Origin: Candidula unifasciata | Lineage: Eukaryota; Mollusca; Gastropoda; Stylommatophora; Geomitridae | Assembly: GCA_905116865.2 (NCBI GenBank) | Contig: CAJHNH020002067.1 | Span: forward strand, 52,501-116,500 | Direction: 5' to 3' | Length of the DNA stretch: 64,000 bases | Shown here: piece after piece, positions 43,001 through 52,929 of the stretch | Layout of the letters: every line of letters starts with the position of its first letter | How positions within the stretch are numbered: position 1 is the first letter of the stretch | Translations under genes and position numbers: made by a program | The notes under the pieces: model-generated | What the model saw: only the letters and a program-made list of their open reading frames with translations | The model's database searches: none | What the model was told of the DNA's origin: nothing

Positions 43001-46000
43001 CTATGTTGAGGTAACTCTGTAGTGACTCAACTCACGTGATACAGCGAAACATGCATGGCAATATACTGTACAATGTACTGTCTGTGTGTGCATTATTTAA
43101 GAACCATTGATCATTTCTGATACAGATATTCTATAACATGATGTTAAACTATCTGACATTTCCCCTCTTTATGTCTGTGCTGTCTCCACAATTAAGGTTG
43201 GCTAGAGTGTACCACTATCACCATGTGGGTTCTAGGGGTCCCACTGGAGGGGGGTGGGGGGGGGTAAGAATAGACCCTCTGCCTCCCCAACATGCAGGTC
43301 GTAAGAGTAGACTAGCTGGGAGTTTCATTCGAAGTCGGAGTGCATCTGCCTGAGAGGCAAGGAACCAACAAACTGTAAACAAACAAGTCAGATCTGTAAA
43401 ATGGATGTGCACGTAAAACTCTGGTTCTGGGGCAAGTCTGGAGGTGGACGAACAAAGAAAACTTTTGGTCGGAGTTTACAGCTGGTGAACATGAAAAAGA
43501 GTGTACCGCTGTTCTCTCTGGAAATATGAAGTGGTTGGGCCCTAATCTATTCCATAGGTGATTCCTGCATCACTGTCTGAAAACGAGAAATGTCTATTTT
43601 AAGAACTGTTTTCCGGGGGCAAACGAACCCTAGTACTCAAGGATCACAGAATTGTTAACCCTCATCCGCTAACCTCTAAGCCACAGAGCTGCACAATCTC
43701 TTTAACCCTTGCTTTTCTACTCTTTCTTCCTTTACAGCTGTCCCGCTGTCACAACATTGTATTCTCACTCAACACCCCCACCTTCTCCATCAAGTTCTGA
43801 CTGGAATAAAAAGGCCTAGGACCATATATCCAATGCCATGAAGAAAAGGGGGGGGGGGGGCCCTTTAACATGATAATGATACAGATGCTTGGTATGCCAA
43901 AGAAAACTGGGCATCTCAGTTAAGACAAATATAAAATATTTCTGAATGCTAGAACTTACCAGCTTCTGGCATACACCATAAAAACAGAATAAAACGGCAT
44001 TCTCCGAGACATTGGCAGCCAAAGAGGGCAATGTTCCGGCATAAAGACCTCGTGCAATACCGTCCTGTCTGAAAGTCTGCATGAAGCAATTAAGTCCATT
44101 TGTGTACAATGTTGGAAATGTCTGCATCTTCACTTTGACGGTGTCCAATGGCTGTCCAACATAGACACTGGTGATACCACCTGTAGTATTCAAGGAGCAA
44201 AGTTAAGTTTGAGGTTTTGAACAACGGATCAACATCATGGCATACAGGTAGTAACCCATAAGTGCTCCGTTCTTCTAACTCAAGCCAATTCCAAAAAATC
44301 TCAGCACAGTGCACAAGCTCTGTAGCATCGGCGAGGATCCTGAAATACTTTAAGTAGATTTTCAACTCAAAATGTTTGCCCAGGCAGTGGCGTTAGGCTA
44401 CTCTTTTCAATTCCCAACTGCCAAGGGATTTTCTTGTACGTGCGCAACAATGCACGCGGGCCTCCGATCTCACTACCCAGAGACCAGGGGGAATTACTAG
44501 GTCAAAGTACAATGTGAAAAAAATCCCAGCCCTTACCTGAGATTGAACCCGGAACATCTAGCACTCGAGGCAGACACCATAGCTTGAGACCACACAGCCC
44601 CCCAGGAGCAAAATTAATAATGAGCAGCTTCACGCCTCACAGATGAGATATTTGAGAAAAGCAGTCCAAGTGAGAAGACGCACAAAGTTCGCAACTGGAT
44701 AATACGTCAGGATCTTGAAACACAGGCTAAAACACTTGAGTGGATCAGTCAGTTACAATGGTTTGGGCATGTATGCAGAAGGGGAGAAAATCGGCCACCA
44801 TGGCAGGCTAAGACCCAGACCATAAGGGTGACCCATAGTTCACAGGGAAGACAACATCCTATACTTCCTGACAAAATAAAGTCAAAAAGAAACTGCTGAC
44901 AGAGAAGCCTGGCAATCTGTCTGGGAAACTTTTACACCCCTGGGTAGACAAGAATATAAAGTTATCACTAAAAAAAATAAGCAGTTAGCATTGAAAAAAT
45001 AAAGGTAAAAATGTCTTATATTGAAAATATGAAGGTAAAATGTTTTACACAGAAAATGTAAATTGCTAATAGTGAGAACACTGACTCATTATATTCTTCT
45101 TTAACACCTATCTCAAAGTCTGTGTGCACAAGCGGAACCATCTTTAAGGATTAATGTCCCCTTAAGTGTCCCGAGGCCCTAATGTGGAAGAAAAAAGAAC
45201 AATCCTCCCAGGAGGCAACTAATTAGGGACGTTTCCTCCAAATCTAGGGGGCATTTGCCTGAGAGGTAAGGAACCAACAGTCTCGATTACAAAGAAGCCA
45301 GATCTGTCAGAGGTGCATGCAAAACTTCAAGGTCTAATTCAAGATCAAATTCCAGAAGTGGACAAACAACCAGATCTTTCCACCAGAGTTGACAGCAGAA
45401 GAACACACACAAAAAAAAGGAGAAGAAAGAAGAAAAGTATTAATAACTTAAAACAGTTGCCAGCAATAGGGTGGAACAATTGTTACAGAATAGATTAATG
45501 TTTTAGCAGAAAAAAAAAGGGATGAAAGAGTAATGAAAAGTAGCATCCATTATCATGTGACATGTCGATTAGAATTTGTCTGTTGGTGTAATCCAGGAAC
45601 TGAAGACAAGAACAAGTTTAGCATTCATTCTCTGAACTAAGCAAGAAATGTATTGCAAGTATAACAAGGAAAGTATGGAGGAGGGGGTCAAAGTAACTCT
45701 CACAATTAAAACTTCATCTCCTTTCTGCCTTAATGTTATTGTTATATTATTTTTATTATAAGAAACAATATGTTGGTATAAATCAAGTTAGCCACATTTT
45801 GTCTCTTTCGGTCATGCTACTGGGGCAGTTTCAACCTAATATGCCTTCATGCTGATATCTTCCTTTGTCTTCTTGCCGTTCACCGGCTGTAAACTCTGGC
45901 AGAAAGTTCTGGTTGTTCAGCCACCTCTGGACTTTAGACTTGTTCCAAAACCTGAGTGTTGCGTGCACATACATTTTACATATATGACTTATTTGCATGC

Positions 46001-49000
46001 AGACTGCTGTTTCCTTGCCTCCCAGGCAGATTTTCAATTCCCAACTGCCAAGGGATTTTCTTGTACGTGCGCAACAATGCACGCGGGCCTCCGATCTCAC
46101 TACCCAGAGACCAGGGGGAATTACTAGGTCAAAGTACAATGTGAAAAAAATCCCAGCCCTTACCGGAGATTGAACCCGGAACCTCTAGCACTCGAGGCAG
46201 ACACCATAGCTTGAGACCACACAGCCCCCCAGGAGCAAAATTAATAATGAGCAGCTTCACGCCTCACAGATGAGATATTTGAGAAAAGCAGTCCAAGTGA
46301 GAAGACGCACAAAGTTCGCAACTGGATAATACGTCAGGATCTTGAAACACAGGCTAAAACACTTGAGTGGATCAGTCAGTTACAATGGTTTGGGCATGTA
46401 TGCAGAAGGGGAGAAAATCGGCCACCATGGCAGGCTAAGACCCAGACCATAAGGGTGACCCATAGTTCACAGGGAAGACAACATCCTATACTTCCTGACA
46501 AAATAAAGTCAAAAAGAAACTGCTGACAGAGAAGCCTGGCAATCTGTCTGGGAAACTTTTACACCCCTGGGTAGACAAGAATATAAAGTTATCACTAAAA
46601 AAAATAAGCAGTTAGCATTGAAAAAATAAAGGTAAAATGTCTTATATTGAAAATATGAAGGTAAAATGTTTTACACAGAAAATGTAAATTGCTAATAGTG
46701 AGAACACTGACTCATTATATTCTTCTTTAACACCTATCTCAAAGTCTGTGTGCACAAGCGGAACCATCTTTAAGGATTAATGTCCCCTTAAGTGTCCCGA
46801 GGCCCTAATGTGGAAGAAAAAAGAACAATCCTCCCAGGAGGCAACTAATTAGGGACGTTTCCTCCAAATCTAGGGGGCATTTGCCTGAGAGGTAAGGAAC
46901 CAACAGTCTCGATTACAAAGAAGCCAGATCTGTCAGAGGTGCATGCAAAACTTCAAGGTCTAATTCAAGATCAAATTCCAGAAGTGGACAAACAACCAGA
47001 TCTTTCCACCAGAGTTGACAGCAGAAGAACACACACAAAAAAAAGGAGAAGAAAGAAGAAAAGTATTAATAACTTAAAACAGTTGCCAGCAATAGGGTGG
47101 AACAATTGTTACAGAATAGATTAATGTTTTAGCAGAGAAAAAAAAAGGGATGAAAGAGTAATGAAAAAGTAGCATCCATTATCATGTGACATGTCGATTA
47201 GAATTTGTCTGTTGGTGTAATCCAGGAACTGAAGACAAGAACAAGTTTAGCATTCATTCTCTGAACTAAGCAAGAAATGTATTGCAAGTATAACAAGGAA
47301 AGTATGGAGGAGGGGGTCAAAGTAACTCTCACAATTAAAACTTCATCTCCTTTCTGCCTTAATGTTATTGTTATATTATTTTTATTATAAGAAACAATAT
47401 GTTGGTATAAATCAAGTTAGCCACATTTTGTCTCTTTCGGTCATGCTACTGGGGCAGTTTCAACCTAATATGCCTTCATGCTGATATCTTCCTTTGTCTT
47501 CTTGCCGTTCACCGGCTGTAAACTCTGGCAGAAAGTTCTGGTTGTTCAGCCACCTCTGGACTTTAGACTTGATCCAAAACCTGAGTGTTGCGTGCACATA
47601 CATTTTACATATCTGACATTTTTGCATGCAGACTGCTGTTTCCTTGCCTCCCAGGCAGATGTACTTTGACTTCGAAGGAAGCTCACAATTAGTCGACTCT
47701 TACTACATGCTTTTGGGCAGACAGTGGGTCTATTCTTGTTTCCCCCATAATGGGGCCCCAGAACTTATAGGGGGATATGCTGATATGAAGTTCCAGGACT
47801 GCTGCCCAGACAGACTCCTGCAATTCTCTTAGAAGATTCTTCAGTTCAATGATCTTGTGTAATTTTGTTCATAGCACTGTCTATTCATGCAATGTGCTGA
47901 TGAAGGCTCTCTAGCCACAACGTTCACTTTTCATTTGTGATGATGTGCAGCTGTCTAGTAGTTCGTTTGAACTGGTATCATTCCAGGAATTGCTGGTTCC
48001 TGATCTCAGAGACATGTAGGCAAACTCAGCTTTCTAGAACCCATGTATGATACTTTGATACTTGACAATCAGTTTGGTAGATTGCCTCTATAAAGTTAAA
48101 AGTCGAGGATTAACTTTATTGCACAGGGTCTTATCTAAAATGGGTCGCTATCTCTCCGCAGAATTGTAGCTGCCTGCCGAGAGAACGAACACCATAGCTC
48201 CAGCGACTATCCCACGGATCACATTAAAAATTGCACTCGTTAACTGAAAGGTGCAGCTGTGAAATGAACCCACAACCTTCAGAGCACGAGACAAATAGCT
48301 TGACCACTAAATCATGGTACCCCCCCCCCCCCCCCCCCCCTCCCTCACTGCATCAGTTGACTGATCGTCCTTACTGCAGAAGTCAACAAGTGTTAGCATT
48401 CTATCTTCCCTATCTCCTTCAGTGTGTGACCTCAGTTGGTTTACTGTATTTCTTTGGCTGCTTACAAAATGTGAAAGTCTGGCAACACCTCTTTTGACCT
48501 GAAGTTCTTGTAGTTTTGTCAAGGTTGCCAATTTACCATCTTCTTTTTTTTTCCCCACCTTTCTAGCCCCCAATGGAGCATAGGTCCTCAACCAACTCAC
48601 GCCAGGTAGTTCTATCTTTCGCTATCAGATGCAGCTCTTCCCATGTCCTCCCTATCTTTCTAACTTCCTTTTCCAGCTTTCTTCTCCATGTGTTTTTTGC
48701 CTTTCTTTATTCCTATGCCCCTGTAGGTTCCAATGAAAAGACATTCTAGTTATGCTGTTCTCTGGTTTACTCAATGTGTGTCCTATCCAATTTACCATCA
48801 TCTCCTGAGTTATCTACTCATCCTGCCTCAGCGAAAGCATTGAAAAAATCAGCCCGATCACCACTTTTCCTATGACCTGCCAGCTGGGTTATCCCTCTTA
48901 TCCCAGAGTGTCACAGCACAAAAATGAAACTGATGCCTGTCTTATCAGCGTTTTATGTATTTTGATCTTGGTGTTGCGAGACAGACACTTTGACTTTAGC

Positions 49001-49863
49001 AGATGTTGAAGGGCATAGTATACTTTATTTCTAGATTGTATTTCTTCTCTCAGCATGTTGGAGCAGTTGAAGTTTGCACCCAAGTACTTATATGTTTCCA
49101 TTCGTTTGATTTTCATATTACCAACTTGGATGTGGCTGGAGTTTTTATTCTTTTCACGTCTAGTTAGTATTCGTACAGAATAGTAAACATTTAAAAACAT
49201 TTTATGTTTTGCATCCTGCAGTCAGTCTGTGGTAACTAATAACTAGGAATGAAAGAATCCTAAGTATTATAACAACTAAACTTGGAAATTGTCACTGACA
49301 GCTTAGTTAATGCAGGAAAGTTGCATTAGCTTTCAACAAAACCAATCGTTCCATGTTGTCAGCATTAAGCTGTGTATGCAAAAGCGGGTGTAAGGTAACT
49401 ACTATTCGTATTCGGCCCGACCACAACTATTCGGCCGAATACCCAATAGTCAATAGGTCTACTATTCGGCCCCGAAGCGAATATTCGGTACAGCCCTAAT
49501 TTCAATCAATCAAGTACCATCTTCACAGTGAAACTGATCTGCAATGAATTTCTGAGACTATGTTTTTCGTCTTGATTGTGTACCTCTTAGATTGTAGTTT
49601 GTCCATTGCTTGATTGTTTCCCCATGAGCTGAAATGAACAAAATAGCTAAAAATTAAAGTCTTCCAGAGGATTAATCAACCTACCTAGCAGTTAACAGTC
49701 ATAAAGTTGGAGAAGCTCACCTAATGTTCCTCCAGCGAGATCAATGATAGCATCAGTAACTGTTGATCTAGACTTTAATAACATGCCTGCTTCTGCCTCT
49801 AGAAGCTCCATGGGAGGCTCCATTCTGATATTTTCCTTCGTAAAATCAACCGCCTAGTTTTAC
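36914..49863 (-). CDS. SLC25A15: Mitochondrial ornithine carrier, SLC25A15/ORNT1-like (whole gene)
   Basis: Exchanges ornithine and related basic amino acids across the inner mitochondrial membrane; known role in the urea cycle and ornithine supply. Six coding exons on the minus strand: 49823-49721 (part of exon 49863-49721), 44180-43960, 42270-42089, 40648-40476, 39273-39115, 37053-36914. They sum to 978 nt, or 325 residues plus TGA, against about 300 in vertebrate ORNT1. All three carrier signatures (P-x-[DE]-x-x-[KR]) are intact: [18 protein letters not shown] and FPADVVKSR. The second, with Glu, and the following [13 protein letters not shown] are typical of the ornithine/carnitine-carrier branch. 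ATG 49823 is preceded by an in-frame TAG in the same exon. An acceptor at 49864 implies a noncoding 5' exon further right. SLC25A2/A29-type relatives are the alternative assignment. Introns are crowded with SINEs, LINE fragments and tandem repeats. Confidence 0.93.
37340..37475. repeat. Tandem repeat, about 57 bp, three copies
   Basis: atgttat(t/c)(g/a)g(a/g)tgactc, then atgctgacagaacacgtttt, copies from about 37340, 37396 and 37447, the last partial. In the intron between coding exons 5 and 6 of the carrier. Confidence 0.7.
37680..37930 (-). repeat. SINE-B copy, diverged
   Basis: ctcgaggggtgatgtggtca, gccagctgcctttactttcc, taagactgggttggcctagg, then a reverse head (catctgaacccaagactc). Confidence 0.6.
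37995..38225 (-). repeat. SINE-A copy
   Basis: gcgttcaccagctgtaaact, gtcgtccacttctggacttt, ccccataatggggctcc. Internally shortened. Confidence 0.7.
38325..38640 (+). repeat. LINE C-terminal tail
   Basis: Encodes [36 protein letters not shown], then [20 protein letters not shown]. Open through the tail, but only the 3' end of the element. Confidence 0.8.
38685..38960 (-). repeat. LINE C-terminal tail
   Basis: Minus strand: [40 protein letters not shown], then [16 protein letters not shown]. 3' end at cattatcatgtgccctgcc. It faces the LINE at 38325-38640. Confidence 0.8.
39115..39273 (-). CDS. SLC25A15: Ornithine carrier, coding exon 5
   Basis: Acceptor ctacactag, donor CAAGAAG|gtggga. Encodes [20 protein letters not shown] then [11 protein letters not shown]: helix 5 and carrier signature 3. 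Phase 1 in and out. A LINE tail and SINE sequence read on into the downstream intron and are not coding. Confidence 0.94.
39430..39875 (+). repeat. LINE RNase H-region fragment
   Basis: Frames resemble the 15950 copy: gcaagcatcacttcagaggt, tgccagtgttttgagaaat, gggggcgagtaaacagtgc, ttgctgctgaagatagg. Stops interrupt. Confidence 0.68.
40476..40648 (-). CDS. SLC25A15: Ornithine carrier, coding exon 4
   Basis: Acceptor tttgtttag, donor GAAATAG|gtgagt. Encodes [20 protein letters not shown], then [19 protein letters not shown] and KTKDEI. The [12 protein letters not shown] helix is diagnostic of the ornithine/carnitine-type carriers. Phase 2 in, phase 1 out. Confidence 0.95.
40790..41020 (-). repeat. 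LINE C-terminal tail fragment
   Basis: cacagagcataggccccctc, aaccaactcacacc, then catgtcatctctacagc. In reverse this is the [11 protein letters not shown] end of the LINE tail seen at 13620-13760. A second copy is at 48540-48770. Confidence 0.65.
41055..41935. repeat. Minisatellite, about 36-bp unit with a higher-order pattern
   Basis: Unit aaatattctgaattaccagt, then gctgaactgataagt, about 24 copies. After 41370 two subtypes alternate: acccgagtttactggcatac-type and acctgtgctgactggtac-type. In the intron between carrier exons 3 and 4. Confidence 0.92.
42089..42270 (-). CDS. SLC25A15: Ornithine carrier, coding exon 3
   Basis: Acceptor attgcacag before GTAGCTAAAG. Contains [19 protein letters not shown], carrier signature 2. 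The next exon needs a phase-2 donor, and the only fit is CTAGACAG followed by gc (GC-AG intron). Ending there restores the family's spacing between signature 2 and the following helix. An ordinary GT at GGACAG|gtggag would be phase 0 and break the frame. Body of exon certain; 3' edge tentative. Confidence 0.85.
42380..42640 (-). repeat. LINE 3' fragment
   Basis: cattccaagattcactgcta, cagcaaaacaggttctatgt, gagagcgatttttgcataag; matches 33990-34150. In reverse this is LINE RT C-terminal DNA. Confidence 0.65.
43210..43500 (+). repeat. SINE-A copy
   Basis: accatgtgggttctaggggt, ttcgaagtcggagtgcatct, gagaggcaaggaaccaacaa, ttacagctggtgaacatgaa. A G-rich run at 43243-43264. Confidence 0.8.
43960..44180 (-). 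CDS. SLC25A15: Ornithine carrier, coding exon 2
   Basis: Acceptor tactacag, donor CTG|gtaagt. Contains carrier signature 1 ([11 protein letters not shown]), then [20 protein letters not shown] in the place of the family's F-Y-x-G-x-x-P-x-L-x-A-N-x-x-E-N. Phase 1 in, phase 0 out. Confidence 0.95.
44195..44595 (-). repeat. SINE-C copy
   Basis: aacggatcaacatcatggc, ggcgaggatcctgaaatac, ccaagggattttcttgtacg, cccttacctgagattgaacc, then ttgagaccacacagccccc. Full length; its right half is included in the tandem duplication that starts at 44404. Confidence 0.83.
44640..44975 (+). repeat. LINE C-terminal tail (unit 1 of the duplication)
   Basis: atgagatatttgagaaaagc, actggataatacgtcaggat, ttacaatggtttgggcatgt, ggcaatctgtctgggaaac. 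The same lineage as the minus-strand tail at 50486-50900, and repeated at 46262-46600 in unit 2. Confidence 0.75.
45135..45435 (+). repeat. SINE-A copy (unit 1)
   Basis: gaggccctaatgtggaag, gcatttgcctgagaggtaag, aagtggacaaacaaccagat, caccagagttgacagcagaa. The twin is at 46760-47060. Confidence 0.72.
45865..46030 (-). repeat. SINE-A copy, truncated at the duplication junction
   Basis: cttcttgccgttcaccggct, then cttgttccaaaacctgagtg, to cttgcctcccaggcaga. The rest of the element is present only in the second unit (47495-47780). Confidence 0.8.
46262..46600 (+). repeat. LINE C-terminal tail (unit 2 of the duplication)
   Basis: Twin of 44640-44975 with hardly any change. Confidence 0.75.
46760..47060 (+). 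repeat. SINE-A copy (unit 2)
   Basis: Twin of 45135-45435; identical over the 61-residue chance ORF. Confidence 0.72.
47495..47780 (-). repeat. SINE-A copy, full length (unit 2 and flank)
   Basis: From cttgccgttcaccggctg through cttcgaaggaagctcacaat to cccataatggggccccagaa. The copy crosses the right boundary of the duplication at 47659, showing the original arrangement. Confidence 0.8.
48085..48330 (-). repeat. SINE-E copy
   Basis: gtcgaggattaactttattg, tctctccgcagaattgtagc, gaacccacaaccttcagagc, acgagacaaatagcttgacc. The reverse tRNA-like head ends before a poly-C run (48319-48340). Confidence 0.7.
48540..49165 (-). repeat. LINE RT C-terminal fragment
   Basis: Minus strand: [60 protein letters not shown]. 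The left part (48540-48770) is the same tail as 40790-41020. It ends abruptly at the hAT remnant at 49170. Confidence 0.75.
49170..49492. mobile_element. Right end of a second hAT element
   Basis: Matches 19009-19497: tagtaaacatttaaaaacat, gcatcctgcagtcagtctgt, then cgaatattcggtacagcc and the terminal CCCTA. The left end is absent; LINE sequence abuts at 49165. Confidence 0.85.
49721..49823 (-). CDS. SLC25A15: Ornithine carrier, coding exon 1
   Basis: Reads [13 protein letters not shown] and ends DLAGGTL. An in-frame TAG lies 33 nt upstream of the ATG within the same exon, which fixes the start. The donor is CATTAG|gtgagc. The exon continues to 49863, where ttattag is an acceptor, so a 5' UTR exon should exist to the right. 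It leaves in phase 1. The last residues begin the first transmembrane helix ([22 protein letters not shown]). Confidence 0.9.
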
Positions 49864-50008
49864 CTAATAAGAAGAAGAAAAAAACAAAGTTTCATAAACT
49901 ATTTACAGTTAATAATGAACCCCTGTAAGTTTTATTTTGATAAGGCATGGGTGTTAACCATTCAGAAGCATTGCTTGTCCTCAGATTATTTTCTGGTAAC
50001 AATTTTTA

Positions 50009-51203
50009 GGGCTCTCCTCTGAACTTCTACCCCATATTATGGCGACCAAAGAAATTTCCTAACAGGGCCTCAGTAACAGGGCCTATGCAAAATGTGTACT
50101 TCCTGTCGAGGAACAAATAGCTGCAAAACTAGGATCGGCTCCGAATAACGAAACAAATGCTCTAACAGGGTCTCAGCTATATGTTAATTGCGGACCTGTT
50201 TCTGTGACTATGCCGTACCGCCGACGGTATCCCACGCGCCGCTACGCTCGGCGAGGATGAGGGGCTAAACTAGATGGCTGGGACTCACAAGCAGCAGCTA
50301 CCGCATTTTCTGCAACTTTATTTGCTCGTGACTCCCAGGCATCTAGTTTAGATCCCCATCCGCACCTCGTGTAGCGGCGCTGGGGATACTGTCGGCGTTA
50401 AGTTTAACCGTGTTTTGCGCATGCCAAAAAGTGTGAGGACAACAACGATGCTAATCTACGTCAGAGCGCATGGTCTCCCTGCCTTACTTACTTAGTCGCT
50501 CTACCTTGGGGTGTAGAGGTTTGCCAGAGAGATCGCCAGACATCTCTATCAGCAGTTTTCTTTCTGGCTTTGTTCCATTCCAGTCCTCTGTCAGTTAGGG
50601 ACTGTTGGATGTTGTCTTCCCAGCGCACCCTGGCTCGTCCTGGAGGTCTGGTTCCCTTGTTCTTAGCCTCCCATGCCTGCCATGGTGTCCAATTTTCTCC
50701 CACTCTGCATACATGTCCAAACCATCGTAACTGTGACTGATCCACTCGGGTTTGTAAGGACTGGGTATCAAGATCTTGACGTATTGTCTGATTGCGGACT
50801 TTGTCCCTTCTTGTCACTTGGACCATCTTACTCAGATATCTCATTTCCGAGGCCTGCAGCTGGCTTCTGTGAGCTGTTGTCATTGCCCAGGTCTCCCTGC
50901 CATGTTGCTATTATCGTCTGTAATGTTGACTGTCTCGAAATTGTCAATGGTCGCTAGTATCGCCTGCAGAAACGCTCATAATTGTCAAAGGTCGCTATTA
51001 TCGTCTGCTACTAACGTCTGCAGTGGTCGCTATTATCGTCTGCTACTAACGTCTGCAGTGCTGCATCTCTTGAAATGTCAAGTAATCCTAGTTTTGAAAA
51101 GATGTGTTCGTTGCAGGAAGTCTGCATTTTACATACGAATGAGGCCCTGTTAGAGTATTTGTTTGGCCGCCATAATATGGGGTAGAAGTTCGGAGGAAAG
51201 CCC
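50009..51203. mobile_element. 1.2-kb element with long terminal inverted repeats and an internal hairpin
   Basis: The left arm (50009-50110: ctctgaacttctaccccata, ttatggcgacc, acagggcctc, acttcctg) is inverted at the right (51110-51203). TIRs are about 95 bp with scattered mismatches. TTTA lies outside both ends. Inside, 50222-50395 folds on itself: gccgacggtatccc and ggggctaaactagatg pair with ggggatactgtcggc and catctagtttagatcccc. A LINE tail (50486-50900) is nested. Within the 5' flank or 5' UTR intron of the carrier gene. Confidence 0.75.
50486..50900 (-). repeat. LINE C-terminal tail, open over 131 codons, nested in the TIR element
   Basis: Minus strand: HRSQLQASEMRYLSKMVQVT, RRDKVRNQTIRQDL, LRWFGHVCRVGENWTPWQAW, GRARVRWEDNIQQSLTDRGL, DRDVWRSLWQ. 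RT C-terminal tail without the catalytic part. A ttacttacttag run at the 3' end looks like its tail. Confidence 0.82.
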
Positions 51204-51204
51204 T

Positions 51205-52180
51205 TTATAGACTTAAAACCCTTCCCAGTGTGTGTAACAGGGACCCTTTTTTTTGGGGGGGGGGGGGGGGTGCAGTATAATACATATGAGGTTGTGTTCC
51301 GTCTAAAAAAAATAGATACTGGAAGATGGTCACCTCTATACTGATGCCACTTTTCATCAGGATGTATAGACTGACTAAGACTGGTCTACATAAACATTTC
51401 AACATTTGTAGCTGGCATCATTCATCATACACAATCAATATGCCTTAAAGTCGGGAAATAAATCCTTTACTTAACTTATTTATGTTAACCTAATAAAACT
51501 TATTTGTGTTTGTTATTCCAATACTACTGTTTTAACAGCGAAGTTAACTGCTTTAATCCCAGACTGTAACAAAACATGAACCATTCATTCACATATAGAA
51601 CCCCGCCCCCTCCCCCACCCCCGGGAAAACTATCAGTCAAAATACAGTAGAAAAGAATATAATATATTACAATTATTTGCTAGATTTACACTACTAAACA
51701 CGTCAGCTGCCTTATTTACTCTTTATCATTATCCATAACAATAACTATCAAGTATGATTAAGCATCTTGATCTGTAAATACTAAATTACGAAATTGACGA
51801 TTTAAGTCTTAAGTAAAGTAGTAAGCCACAGTTCAAGTTCAATATCAGTGAGTAGAATACATTATACAACGTGGGAACCTCTATCTATGTTGTGATCACC
51901 TACTTCTTCTAAAAACGTGGGAGGCCAGACCTAGATATACTTAAGGTAAAGTCGGTAGACTCAAACATGATGATGATGAAACGATAAAATATAAACTTCA
52001 ACTTTCCCGTCCATTTGACATTCTTTTTTTCAAAACTACTTATTTTATTTGAACGCAAAAACTTACAAATACAGAAACAAATTTAACATTTCTTACCAAT
52101 AGGTATATCTGGAAATGACAGAATTAAGAAATAGTGTAGGTGGTCCCTGCAATACGGCTTACATTGAAACTAAGGGACCA
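51205..52180. other. Intergenic, nothing recognised
   Basis: AT-rich; G10-type and C-rich runs at 51256-51273 and 51601-51622. The noncoding first exon of the carrier could lie here or further right, but I see no decisive signal. Confidence 0.35.
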
Positions 52181-52284
52181 TGTTGAACTGTCTGCGGTTA
52201 GTGGCCCACGAGATTCGAGAAACGTGTTTTCTGGTCAATTGTAAACAAGGGGGTTTAACCCTAGCAGACGGCTGGCCAGGTTTT

Positions 52285-52595
52285 CTTGGCTTCTTCTTCT
52301 TCTTCTTCTTCTTCTTCTTCTTCTTCTTCTTCTTCTTGTCATTGTCATCCTTCTTCTTCTTCTTCATGAGGAAAGTACTGGTTGTTCGTCCACACTCGGA
52401 CTTGTTCCAAAACATGAGTATTTGTGCAAATCCGGTGTACAAAATTGGCTTATTTGTATGCAGAGAGTTTGTTCCTTGCCTCTCAGGCAGATGCACTTAG
52501 ACTTAGAAGGATGCAACCAATTAGTCGAATCCTACTTCATACTTGTTGGGGGGGGGGGGGGGGGGTAGTGGGTCTATTAGTGTTTCCCCTTCTTC
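52285..52595 (-). repeat. SINE-A copy
   Basis: Begins with a CTT microsatellite (52288-52337), then gtactggttgttcgtccaca, cttgcctctcaggcagatgc, and a G run at 52546-52566. Confidence 0.78.
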
Positions 52596-52724
52596 TTCTT
52601 CTGCGTTCGACATCAGTCATGCTGAACAGTGAGTCCCGTCTGGGTCACAAAAAGGATTGTGCGTTTAAGGTCGCCACCGTGTTTGCCCAGCCTTAGCCGA
52701 TGGCTTTTTTTTTTTTACCTATCC

Positions 52725-52925
52725 AGAAACCATGAGTTGTAAACCCTTTGGCTCGGTACTATGGATATCGCAACCCTTCGGCATTGATTCCATTATAGGT
52801 ACCGTTAATCTGGGAGAAATGTGGCTTTTCTGCCTACCCCGGGAGTGAACCCGGACCGCAAGGAGTTCGTCACCCGGCCGCCGCGAAAGTCAGGTTTAAC
52901 CAACTTCGCTAGAGAGCCGGCTGAA
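52725..52925 (-). repeat. SINE-D copy
   Basis: gagttgtaaaccctttggct, actatggatatcgcaaccc, aggagttcgtcacccggc, gctagagagccggc. Same element as 2235-2425. Confidence 0.62.
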
Positions 52926-52929
52926 GTTG

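Larger units (their letters stand above)
44404..47659. repeat. Near-identical 1.63-kb tandem duplication
   Basis: Unit 1 is 44404-46030 and unit 2 is 46031-47659. The junction joins cttgcctcccaggcaga to ttttcaattcccaactgcc. Only about ten differences were noticed over 1.63 kb (single-base changes and A-run length changes). Each unit holds the right half of a SINE-C, a LINE tail, a SINE-A in plus orientation and part of a SINE-A in minus orientation. Confidence 0.93.

Noticed and set aside
52180..52500. Phe-rich or Lys-rich ORFs as a gene near 52300
   Set aside because: Translation of the CTT tail of a SINE-A copy.
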